A stretch of DNA of 53,832 bases. Source: an uncultured Pseudomonadota bacterium. Lineage in GTDB: Bacteria; Myxococcota_A; UBA796; GCA-2862545. A model generated the notes under the pieces. That model saw nothing but the letters and a program-made list of their open reading frames with translations. It was not told the DNA's origin and made no database searches. The stretch covers positions 1-53,832 of the forward strand of contig CAIOSP010000154.1 of assembly GCA_903861005.1 (NCBI GenBank), given 5' to 3'. The translations under genes and the position numbers were made by a program. Below are positions 27,111-34,806 of this stretch, in pieces. Every line of letters starts with the position of its first letter. Positions within the stretch are counted from its first letter, which is position 1.

Positions 27111-28015
27111 TCGCGTGGGCCATCAGCGCTGCGCTCGCCGCGGGGCCCGGTGAGGACGCCGCCGCCCTCGACGCGTGGCTCGCGCGTCGCCACCGTGACG
27201 TGGTGTCGGACAGCGCCTGGGTCAGCCCGACCGAGCCCGAGCGCGCCGCCTCCGCCGTGGGAGCGGCTGCGTTGATCGCGGCCCTGCCCGCCTGTGATTC
27301 CGCCGAGATCGCCCGCGCCTCCGCCCTGCTCGCGGCCGCCGGATGGGGCGTGGACGCGGCGCCCGACGGCGGCGGCGGCGTGGTGCTCGTGGTGACTGAG
27401 CACACGCCCCACGGCGGCGGCATGAGCGCATGGCGCTGCGGTGACGCGCCCGAGATCGTCGCCTTGGCCCCGCACGCCGACTACGACCTCGGCACCGACG
27501 ACATCGTCCGGCACGCGTTCACCGACGGTCACCTGCGCGGCGTGATGTGGAGCACCACGCGCCGCTACCGCGCGCTGCCCGGCGAGCAGGAGGTCGATCC
27601 GATCCACCCTGGAGACGTCGCGCATCAAGCGGCCAGCTTGTTCCAGACGTGGTCGCTCGCGGCGCTTGTCGCCAACCCGCGCGCGCGCCTCGTCCAGATC
27701 CACGGCTTCGCGGCGGGGACCGTCGACGCCGACGCGGTGATCTCGTCGGGTCAGGTCGACCACCCGCCCATCCCCCTGCTCAAGCCGACCGCCGCGGTCC
27801 TCGGTCCGGAGGCCCCCAAGATCAAGCTGTTCGGGATCGACGCCGACGTGCTCGGCGCCACGACGAACGTCACGTCGCGCGCCGTCGATGGGCTCGACAG
27901 CCCCCGGTTCGTGCACATCGATTTGTCCCCGCGCGCCCGCGCGCTGCTGACTGACGACCCCGCGCGCGCCACGCGCCTGCTGCTCGCGCTCGGAGGGACC
28001 CCATGGTCCTTCTGA
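27107..28015 (+). CDS. Possible periplasmic metallohydrolase of the pgs-like operon
   Basis: The 302-residue protein begins MIAWAISAALAAGPGEDA, a short signal-like stretch. The core has conserved-looking polar motifs: TEHTPHGGGMSAW, ALAPHADYDLGTDDI, STTRRY, HPGDVAHQ and QIHGF. The many His/Asp/Glu next to Gly and the order PH...D..T, R..., QxHGF recall zinc-dependent hydrolases such as poly-gamma-glutamate hydrolase (PghP) or N-formylglutamate amidohydrolase, but no match is certain. In this context it could trim or release a gamma-glutamyl polymer, the job done by CapD or PgsS elsewhere. The start overlaps the previous stop by ATGA and the stop lies 13 bases inside the next gene. Confidence 0.7.
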   Translation: MIAWAISAALAAGPGEDAAALDAWLARRHRDVVSDSAWVSPTEPERAASAVGAAALIAALPACDSAEIARASALLAAAGWGVDAAPDGGGGVVLVVTEHTPHGGGMSAWRCGDAPEIVALAPHADYDLGTDDIVRHAFTDGHLRGVMWSTTRRYRALPGEQEVDPIHPGDVAHQAASLFQTWSLAALVANPRARLVQIHGFAAGTVDADAVISSGQVDHPPIPLLKPTAAVLGPEAPKIKLFGIDADVLGATTNVTSRAVDGLDSPRFVHIDLSPRARALLTDDPARATRLLLALGGTPWSF

Positions 28016-31000
28016 TGCTCGCCGCGGCCCTGGGCGCTGAGCCCGCGTTTGAGGCGAGCTGGGAGCGCGCCGAGGTGATCGGCGACAGCGTGAGCGCCGA
28101 CGGCGCAACCTGGCGCATCGTCGACGTCGGCGGACACCGCATGGTGCGGGCGCGCTGCGAGGACACGCTGACCCCGCCCGCGGTGCAAGCGCTCGTCGAC
28201 GACGGCGACGCGGCGATCCGTGTGGTCAGCGCGTGGCCCGCACCCACCCAGGACGGCAACGCCTGGCTCTACGATCTGACCGGCAGCGACGCGCGCTGGT
28301 GGGCGTTTCAGGGCGACTGCACGTTCGAGCGACGCAGCGTGTCGACCGCGCCGACCTGGCTCGACCGCGCGGAGCGCCTCGCCGACGATCCCGCCGATCT
28401 CCGCGCGCGCCTGATCGCCTCCGCCGCGATGACTGAGCGCGTCGACCTGCGCGACCTGCTCGCCACCGCGCCCGACGACGCGACGTGGTGGTCGACCTGG
28501 GTCGCGGTGCGGCCGATCGGCGGCCTGGTGTCCACGCGCACGCTGCTGCGAACGCACGCGACGCCGCGCAGCCGCGATCCCGATGTCGACGCGCCGTGGC
28601 CTCTCCGTGTCGACGACGCGTTGAAGATCCACGGCCCTGCACGAGTGCACCTCGTCGCGCGCTCCACCAACCCCGGCCTCGATCTGTGCGCGCTCGTGGA
28701 CGACGTCGAGGTCTGCCAGGGCACGCGCGTCGACCGTGCGCCTGTGGTGCTGGCCGATGGCGCGCTGCGCTTCACCACGCTGGATTGCGCGCAGAGCCCC
28801 GAGTCCTGCCTCGACGGCGCAGCGCTCTCGGCCCCTGTCCGCTGGGAGGTCTACGTCCCGCGCGGGGTGCACACGCTGCGCTTCGATCAAGACGTCACGC
28901 TCGGCGGCCGCGTCGCCGACCCGCCGTCCATGCGCACCGTCGCGCCGCTCCCCACCACCGTGACGCTGATCTCCGCGAGTGGCGCCGATCCGCAGACGCT
29001 CTCCCGCGTGCTGGCCGTGCCCGATCGAACGGACGCGCCCGAGCGGCTGCTCTTTGGTCCGGCGCAGCGCGCGCCCGTCCGCGCGAATGAGGCGAGCTGG
29101 ATCGCGCCCGGCGACTTTGCCGCCACTGGCCTCGCGCGCTGGTGGGACGAGGACGGCACCGGGCAGCTGCGCGTGCTCGCCGGCGACGGCACCTGCCGCC
29201 TGGGCTTCGACGACGACACGGCGTGGGTGTCGCGCGGCGTGTCCGGCCTGATGCGCCTGGAGCGCTTCGGCGACAACCCAAGCTGGACCGCGGGCCCCCA
29301 GGTCGAGGGCTGCGACGTGCGCCTGCGCGTGGTCGGCACGTTCGCCGACGAGACCATCCCCCGCGAGGTGGCGCGCCCGTTCACCGTGGTCCACGGCGAG
29401 CAGTGGACGGGCTTTGGTTGGCCTTCGACACCGGACGACGCGTCCACGCTGCGGATGGCGTTCGCGTCTGGCGCTCCGCTGGTCGCGCGCGTGAAGACCA
29501 CCGACGGCGTCGATCACCGCTGGACGCTCAGCGCCGACGACGCCACCGGCGGCTGGGCCAGCGCCGACGGCCGCGAGCGCGTGCACACCATCGACCTGCC
29601 GCTCGACGGCGTGCGCGGTCCGTTCACCGTGTGGCTCTCGCGGGAGGCCTACGTCAGCGCGTCCGCGCCTGGCACACCCGCCGACGCCGCGCCGCCTGCG
29701 CAGGCCGGATCCGACGATCCGACCGACGCCCGCGCGCTCGCCGCGGCGGTGCGCGACGCCCCGGACGACGCGGCCCGCGCGAAGGCGCTGGACGCGCTCG
29801 CCGCGCGCTGGGCCAGCGTGGGCGACGTCCGCGCCGCCGCGCGGGACCGTGTGCTCGCGGATCCGCTTGGCCCGGGAGACCCCGCGCTGCAGCGGGCGCT
29901 GATCGACGACATCCTCGGCGCGTGGGTGGAGGGCGCACGCTGGGTGCCGCTCGGTGCGTCGTGGGTGCCCGTGGTGAAGGGCCTCGACGAGGCGGCCCTG
30001 GAGCAGGCCGCGGTGGACGCGCAGCGCGGTGACGCCGTGGCCGTGGCCCGCGCGCTCGCGACACACCCCGAGGCCATCCCATGGTGGATCCTGGCGGCGC
30101 GCACCCAGATCCTCGACGAGCCGACCGCGCTGCGCGCGTGGCTCGCGACCTCCGCCACGCCGACGCCGTCTGCGGCCACCGGCCCCGTGCGCGCATGGAG
30201 CCGTTGGGTGGGCGTGCGCAGCGCGCGCGGCACGGAAGGATGGCGCGCCCCGTGGCCGACCGCCCCGTCGACGGACACCGATCCCTTCCCCGACGCGTGG
30301 CCCGACGGAGCGCGCGCGCGCGTGGGCGATGGCTGGGTCGTCCGCCTGCCACCCAACGGACGCGGCGCGACGCTGCCGGTGCGGTGCCGCGCCCTGAGCG
30401 CGCACGCGGCCGAGGTCGGCTGCACCTTCACCCGTGTGTCGGCGACCGGCGTCGAGCTGGCGCGGTGGGAGGTCGCCCCGTGGGGCGGCGTCGTCACGCT
30501 CACCCTCGATCCCTCAGGCCTCGCCAGCTTCCTGCAGCTTGAGGACTCCGGCGACGCCTGGGCCGAGGTCCGCCTGCCCGCGCGCACCGGCTCCGACGCG
30601 GCGCTGCGTGACGTGCGGCGCGTCACCGACCGCGACGGCGCCACCCTGGATCTGCTCGGCCCCACCGGCCTCCGCGTCGACGCGTGGTCGCCCACCGAAG
30701 GCACCCTCACGATCGAGGCCCGCGACGCCAGCGGCGCGCGGATCGCGACCGACAGCGCCCCAATCGGCGCCACCCCGATCACGCGCATCCTCGCGGTCGA
30801 CCACGACGGCGTGGTTCAGGTGACCGTGCGCGCCCCCGTCGGCGCGATGCTGCGTATGGCCACCCGCGCCGCCACGCAGGCCAGCCTGGAGCCTCCGACC
30901 CACCGCGCGCTCATCGCCGCGCTGCGCAAGCCATGGACGGCGCCGCTGCCCACGGAGGACGAGGGTCGCCTGCCATCACGCCTCGCGACCGTGCTCCCGC

Positions 31001-31905
31001 AGCGCGATGGCCGCCCGATCAGCGTGCTCACGTCGCTGCGCGGCGGCGTCACCCACGCGACCGACACCACCATCCGCGTCATCCCCTCCGTGACCGCGCT
31101 CAGCCGCCCCACCGCCAAGCCCTGGTGGTTCAGCGCCGGGATGGCCGTGTACGGCGAGTCCCGCACCGCGCCGGTGATCGAGGGCCACGTCTCCGCCGAG
31201 GGCTGGATGATCCGTCAGCCCCTGCGCGGCTGGGTGCGCATCGACGGCAACGTGCGCGGCGCCACCGACCCCGAGGAGCCGGCGGCGCTGCGGGGCTTGG
31301 TCGAGTTTGGCGGCGTCTGGCGTCCGCGCAGCGTCGTCGAGGCGCGCCTGTCGATCGCCGCGCTCGGCGCCGTGGTGATGGGCGAGTGGCCATCCCCCGC
31401 CGCGGACACCACGTCGAGCGTGCTCTGGTCCGACTACCGCCACAGCCACCGACTGGGCGTCGACACCCGCGCGGAGCTTCGCGTGTTCCCCTCGCCGTGG
31501 GTGCTCACGCGCCTGTGGGGCGATGCTCGGACCAACCGTCCCGGCGATTTGGCCATGTTCGACAGCCTCTCCACCGGCCTCGACGCGCGCTTCTCCATTC
31601 CCGGCGCGCGGTTCCTCGTGGGCGTCGCCGTCGAGCACAAGCCCGCCGATCTGGACCGCGACACGCCGTGGACCTCACCTGTCGCACAGCTCACGGTCGA
31701 CGGCATGCTGTGGGGCGGGCCGCGGCTGGGCGTCATGCTCGGCAGCCGCGTCAGCTACGTCGTGGCCGACCGACGCGTGGCCGCGGAACTCACGCTGAGC
31801 GTGCTGTGGTCGGGCCGACCCGCGCTGCGCGACCTGCCGCCGAGCGCCATGGACGCGCGTCAGGCGCTAGATTGGAACGAGCCGGGGCGGTACATCACCC
31901 CTTGA
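28003..31905 (+). CDS. Large exported protein with C-terminal outer-membrane beta-barrel
   Basis: The 1300-residue protein has a signal peptide (MVLLMLAAALGAEP). Residues 20-560 are beta-rich, about 560-730 is a helical, Ala-rich TPR-like segment, 770-1010 is beta again, and 1040-1275 shows alternating amphipathic strands rich in Trp, Tyr and Arg (KPWWFSAGMAVYGES, GWVRIDGNVRG, RVAAELTLSVLW), as in an outer-membrane barrel of about 12-16 strands. A tail ending RYITP follows, not the usual terminal Phe. GGAGGG lies 5 bases before the ATG at 28003; a second ATG at 28015 is possible. As last gene of the coupled block it is a good candidate for the outer-membrane exit of the polymer. Confidence 0.78.
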   Translation: MVLLMLAAALGAEPAFEASWERAEVIGDSVSADGATWRIVDVGGHRMVRARCEDTLTPPAVQALVDDGDAAIRVVSAWPAPTQDGNAWLYDLTGSDARWWAFQGDCTFERRSVSTAPTWLDRAERLADDPADLRARLIASAAMTERVDLRDLLATAPDDATWWSTWVAVRPIGGLVSTRTLLRTHATPRSRDPDVDAPWPLRVDDALKIHGPARVHLVARSTNPGLDLCALVDDVEVCQGTRVDRAPVVLADGALRFTTLDCAQSPESCLDGAALSAPVRWEVYVPRGVHTLRFDQDVTLGGRVADPPSMRTVAPLPTTVTLISASGADPQTLSRVLAVPDRTDAPERLLFGPAQRAPVRANEASWIAPGDFAATGLARWWDEDGTGQLRVLAGDGTCRLGFDDDTAWVSRGVSGLMRLERFGDNPSWTAGPQVEGCDVRLRVVGTFADETIPREVARPFTVVHGEQWTGFGWPSTPDDASTLRMAFASGAPLVARVKTTDGVDHRWTLSADDATGGWASADGRERVHTIDLPLDGVRGPFTVWLSREAYVSASAPGTPADAAPPAQAGSDDPTDARALAAAVRDAPDDAARAKALDALAARWASVGDVRAAARDRVLADPLGPGDPALQRALIDDILGAWVEGARWVPLGASWVPVVKGLDEAALEQAAVDAQRGDAVAVARALATHPEAIPWWILAARTQILDEPTALRAWLATSATPTPSAATGPVRAWSRWVGVRSARGTEGWRAPWPTAPSTDTDPFPDAWPDGARARVGDGWVVRLPPNGRGATLPVRCRALSAHAAEVGCTFTRVSATGVELARWEVAPWGGVVTLTLDPSGLASFLQLEDSGDAWAEVRLPARTGSDAALRDVRRVTDRDGATLDLLGPTGLRVDAWSPTEGTLTIEARDASGARIATDSAPIGATPITRILAVDHDGVVQVTVRAPVGAMLRMATRAATQASLEPPTHRALIAALRKPWTAPLPTEDEGRLPSRLATVLPQRDGRPISVLTSLRGGVTHATDTTIRVIPSVTALSRPTAKPWWFSAGMAVYGESRTAPVIEGHVSAEGWMIRQPLRGWVRIDGNVRGATDPEEPAALRGLVEFGGVWRPRSVVEARLSIAALGAVVMGEWPSPAADTTSSVLWSDYRHSHRLGVDTRAELRVFPSPWVLTRLWGDARTNRPGDLAMFDSLSTGLDARFSIPGARFLVGVAVEHKPADLDRDTPWTSPVAQLTVDGMLWGGPRLGVMLGSRVSYVVADRRVAAELTLSVLWSGRPALRDLPPSAMDARQALDWNEPGRYITP

Positions 31906-31937
31906 GGCCGCCGACGCGTGCGACCCAGGATGCTGCC

Positions 31938-33464
31938 GTGCGATCGATCCACGCCCTGACCGCGCTGCTGCTCACCGCCTGTAGGACCGGGGAGCCCGAT
32001 CAGGCGTGCCCGACCCCTGACATGACCGACGGGTCCCCGCGCCCGCTGTGGCACTTCACGCCTCCGGACGGCTGGATGAATGATCCGGCGGGTCTGGTCT
32101 GGCTGGACGACACGTTCCACCTGTTCTATCAGCGGGACCCGCACGACGTGTTCGTCGCCGACACCCGCTGGGGCCACGCCACCAGCCACGACCTCCTTGG
32201 CTGGGGAGACCAACCTGAGGCGCTCGTCGCAGACCCCGTGCTCGGCGTGCCGTTCACCGGGAGCGCGGTGGTGGATGACTCCGGCCAGCTGTGCGCGCCG
32301 GGAAAGGACTGCCTCGTCCTGATCTTCACGCACGCGTTGGGTGAGGACGGCGCGCAGAAGCAGAGCGTCGCGTGGAGCGAGGACAGCGGCCAGACCTTCA
32401 CGCCCTACCCCGGCAACCCGGTGCTCCCGCCGATCGACGCGGCGGACTTTCGCGATCCCAACGTGCGCTGGCACGCAGCGCTGTCGCGATGGGTGATGAC
32501 CGTGGGCGTGCGTGACGCCGTGCGCTTCTACACCTCTCAAGACCTGCGCACGTGGACCCAGACCGGCGCCTTCACGCCCACGGGGGTGACGCCAGGCGCC
32601 TATGAGTGCCCCGACCTGTTCAGCCTGCCCGCGCCCGACGGCGCCGCCCGCTGGGTGCTCAAGCTGGACGTGAACCCGGGCCTGCTTCAGGCCGGCCCCA
32701 GCCGCTATTGGGTCGGAGACTTCGACGGCGCAAGCTTCGTGCCCCAGACCGCGGCCGACGGGCTGTGGGCGGACGGACCCGATCTCTACGCCACTCAGAC
32801 CTTCGCGAACGTGCCAGACGGGCGGACGATCTGGCTCGGCTGGATGAGCGCGTGGTCCTACGCCAACGCGACGCCCACGCACGGCTACCGCGGACAGCAG
32901 AGCGCCCCCCGCGAGCTGTCGCTGGTCGACACCGCCGACGGCCTCCGCCTGGCCCAGCGGCCCGCGCGGGAGCTCGAACACGCCGTGGACCCCTGCCCGT
33001 TGATTGAGCGTGCGCGGGTGGAGGTAGACGATCTCACGCCGCTCCTCGACGACGCAGGCCCCGCCTACCTGCTCACCGCGACCGTGGCTCCCGGTCCGCA
33101 GGGCGTCGCCGGGTTTGAGCTGGTGCGTGGCGCGAACGAACGAACCGCCGTCGGGTTCGACGCCGCGCGCGGCGTGATCTTCCTCGACCGGAGCGCGTCT
33201 GGCGCGGTCGACTTCTCGAGCGCGTTCGCGGGTCGCTTTGAGCAACCGGTGCCCGGCGCGGGGGCGAGCGTATGGCTGACCGTGCTCGTCGATCGCACGT
33301 CGGTCGAGGTGTTCGCGGACGACGGCGTCGCCGTGATCTCAGCGTCGATCTACCCGACAGAGACCGTGCACGGGCTGGCCGCGTTTGCAGAGCGCGGCCC
33401 CGCGACCCTCCAGGACCTCCGCGTCCAACCGATGGGCCGCGCGCTGCGCGGATCGAGCCCTTGA
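31938..33464 (+). CDS. GH32 glycosidase lipoprotein (levanase/inulinase/invertase type)
   Basis: The 508-residue protein has a lipoprotein signal ending LLTAC (Cys15) and a complete GH32 enzyme: WMNDPAG with nucleophile Asp49, FRDPN with Asp173 as transition-state stabiliser, ECPDLF with acid/base Glu223, and the C-terminal beta-sandwich with TSVEVFADDGVAV. It hydrolyses beta-fructofuranosyl bonds in levan, inulin or sucrose at the cell surface. The GTG start at 31938 has AGGA 7 bases upstream. It follows the beta-barrel gene by 32 bases, so it may be the sixth gene of the operon. No fructose transporter or kinase is nearby. Confidence 0.93.
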   Translation: MRSIHALTALLLTACRTGEPDQACPTPDMTDGSPRPLWHFTPPDGWMNDPAGLVWLDDTFHLFYQRDPHDVFVADTRWGHATSHDLLGWGDQPEALVADPVLGVPFTGSAVVDDSGQLCAPGKDCLVLIFTHALGEDGAQKQSVAWSEDSGQTFTPYPGNPVLPPIDAADFRDPNVRWHAALSRWVMTVGVRDAVRFYTSQDLRTWTQTGAFTPTGVTPGAYECPDLFSLPAPDGAARWVLKLDVNPGLLQAGPSRYWVGDFDGASFVPQTAADGLWADGPDLYATQTFANVPDGRTIWLGWMSAWSYANATPTHGYRGQQSAPRELSLVDTADGLRLAQRPARELEHAVDPCPLIERARVEVDDLTPLLDDAGPAYLLTATVAPGPQGVAGFELVRGANERTAVGFDAARGVIFLDRSASGAVDFSSAFAGRFEQPVPGAGASVWLTVLVDRTSVEVFADDGVAVISASIYPTETVHGLAAFAERGPATLQDLRVQPMGRALRGSSP

Positions 33465-33484
33465 GCGGTCGCCGACGCCACGAA

Positions 33485-33835
33485 TCAGTGCGCGCCGAGC
33501 AGCTCGACGTCGAACTTGAGCGTGGCGTTGGGCGGGATCACGCCGCCCGCGCCGCGAGGGCCGTAGCCGAGCGCCGCCGGGATGATCAGCGTGCGCTTGC
33601 CGCCGATCTTCATGCCCGCCACGCCCTCGTCCCAGCCGCGAATGACCATGCCCGCGCCAAGGTTGAACTCAAAGGGACGGCCGCGATCCACGCTGGAGTC
33701 AAACTTCTTGCCCTGGACGCCATCATTGTACAGCCAGCCCGTGTAGTGAACATGCACGTGCTGCCCCACCTTTGCTTCGTCGCCCACGCCCACGTTGGTG
33801 TCTTCGTACTGTAGGCCGGACGCGGTGCTGATCAT
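33485..33835 (-). CDS. FKBP-type peptidyl-prolyl cis-trans isomerase
   Basis: A complete 116-residue single-domain FKBP with VHVHYTGWLYNDG, GKKFDSSVDRGRPFEFNLG, VIRGWDEGVAGMKIGGKR and GYGPRGAGGVIPPNATLKFDVELL, including the active-site Tyr, Asp, Phe and Trp. No signal peptide, so it acts in the cytoplasm on proline bonds. AGGAG lies 6 bases before the ATG. It is convergent with the GH32 gene (20-base gap) and downstream of the Cys-rich lipoprotein; an inverted repeat (33861-33912) lies between the two. Confidence 0.96.
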   Translation of the reverse strand: MISTASGLQYEDTNVGVGDEAKVGQHVHVHYTGWLYNDGVQGKKFDSSVDRGRPFEFNLGAGMVIRGWDEGVAGMKIGGKRTLIIPAALGYGPRGAGGVIPPNATLKFDVELLGAH

Positions 33836-33860
33836 CGAGGGCTCCTGGTGACGCCGGGTT

Positions 33861-33912
33861 GTGCGCTTGGCGCCTGTGGCCCACCATTATTGCATGTCGC
33901 GGGCAAGCGCAC
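33861..33912. repeat. Nine-base inverted repeat flanking an AT-richer core
   Basis: GTGCGCTTG at 33861-33869 and CAAGCGCAC at 33904-33912 are perfect reverse complements, 34 bases apart. Between them on the minus strand is TGCAATAAT, which looks like an extended -10 element for the FKBP gene. It may be an operator, or a long-loop terminator for the lipoprotein gene that ends at 33916. Confidence 0.4.
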
Positions 33913-33915
33913 GCT

Positions 33916-34380
33916 CTAACCCCCACAACAATCCGACTGATCGAGGTTGTCTCCACCGCAGACGTTGGTGCTGCACACGCAGCCCGTGGAATCGCAGTTC
34001 AAGGGGTGTCCTTCGCCGCTCGCGTTCACCACCGGAGACACGCACTCGCTGCGGGAGATCCTGGCCCCCACGTGGCTCCCGCCGCTCGGATCGCTGTCGC
34101 GGAACAGGCTCCACACCGTCTCGCCGTCGCTCGCGAGCGCGGTCGAGACCTGGCTGTCGATCCCCTGGAGATCGTAGACCGCGAAGAAGGCCTCGTGCGC
34201 CTCAAAGGCCGCCACCACGCACGCGTCGACCCCGCCTGAGTCCGCGCCCAACCCGACCGTGCCGCAGTCCGTCGCGCCCGCACCGGCCAGCGCCGACAGC
34301 TCGACGGGAAGAACACAAGGTGGTGCTGGGCAGCCGGCTAGAGCGCAGAGACAGAACAAGGCGATGAGTCTTACATGCAT
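33916..34380 (-). CDS. Small Cys-rich lipoprotein, unknown function
   Basis: The 154-residue protein begins with a lipoprotein signal ending CALAGC (Cys17). The mature part is acidic with a Cys-dense end (LNCDSTGCVCSTNVCGG and a final DCCGG), suggesting several disulfides. I recognise no family. AGAGGA precedes the ATG by 7 bases, and a good promoter (34402-34431) stands just upstream. It lies between the FKBP gene and the PgsB-like gene, all reading leftward, but its own promoter and the 426-base gap suggest separate expression. Confidence 0.72.
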   Translation of the reverse strand: MHVRLIALFCLCALAGCPAPPCVLPVELSALAGAGATDCGTVGLGADSGGVDACVVAAFEAHEAFFAVYDLQGIDSQVSTALASDGETVWSLFRDSDPSGGSHVGARISRSECVSPVVNASGEGHPLNCDSTGCVCSTNVCGGDNLDQSDCCGG

Positions 34381-34401
34381 GGGGAGATCCTCTCAAGATC
34401 C

Positions 34402-34431
34402 AGTGTCGCCGCTTCGCAATGGCTCTGTCAA
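34402..34431 (-). promoter_or_regulatory. Sigma70-like promoter for the Cys-rich lipoprotein
   Basis: Minus strand: a perfect TTGACA (34426-34431), 18-base spacer, GACACT (34402-34407, three of six). The leader would be about 15 bases and carries the AGAGGA ribosome-binding site. Confidence 0.6.
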
Positions 34432-34528
34432 CTGCCGTTCCTGGCAGGATGAGGGTGGGCGCAACCGCGGCCGGACGCCTCCCACGGATCCGCTACGGAT
34501 CGATCGGTCCTGGGAAGTGGAACACGAT

Positions 34529-34657
34529 TCACTGCTCGCCGTCGGCGAGGCCGTCGACCTGCCATCCGTTCACGGGAACCAGGATGCACTCTGCGAGCTG
34601 CGCATCGCCCGTCGTGTCTCCGGAGAGGTAGGCCGAATCCACGCACCCGCACGCGGA
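34529..34657 (-). pseudogene. Probable remnant of a secreted-protein gene (C-terminal 42 codons)
   Basis: Immediately after an in-frame TGA (34658-34660) a 42-codon frame reads ACGCVDSAYLSGDTTG then AECILVPVNGWQVDG and stops at 34529. Amino-acid use is that of a genuine secreted protein, with three Cys, unlike the Arg/Pro-rich shadow frames here, but there is no start codon with a ribosome-binding site and no sensible upstream part in any frame. I read it as the end of a decayed gene. A short unknown gene with an unusual start cannot be excluded. Confidence 0.35.
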
Positions 34658-34806
34658 TCACCACGCTCCCCTGGGTGCGCGCGTCTCGTTGAAGCGCCCC
34701 TCGTTCACATGACCCAATCGCCGGCGCGTCCGCCTCGCGCGCCGCCGCCAGCGCAGCGGGTGGCTCACCTTCCTCCGGCCGCTCCTTTGCAGGCGGAACC
34801 CGAGCC

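Larger units (their letters stand above)
34381..34806. other. 426-base region between the lipoprotein gene and the PgsB-like gene
   Basis: It holds the lipoprotein promoter (34402-34431) and a short leftward frame that looks like the broken end of a gene (34529-34657). The rest has no credible gene: the plus-strand frame across it and the longer minus-strand frame running out of the PgsB-like gene have compositions unlike real neighbours. Confidence 0.55.

Noticed and set aside
27751-30405. An 884-codon minus-strand frame opposite the hydrolase-like and barrel genes
   Set aside because: Composition of a shadow frame; crosses two coupled genes on the plus strand.
30684-31937. A 418-codon upstream extension of the GH32 frame
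   Set aside because: It overlaps the barrel gene out of frame and would destroy the lipoprotein signal that begins at the GTG at 31938.
34658-34771. A possible small CapE/PgsE-like gene (GTG after GGAGGAAG, 37 codons) downstream of the ligase gene
   Set aside because: The peptide is Arg-rich (RWRRRARRTRRR) with no membrane helix, unlike CapE, and the ribosome-binding site is too close to the GTG.
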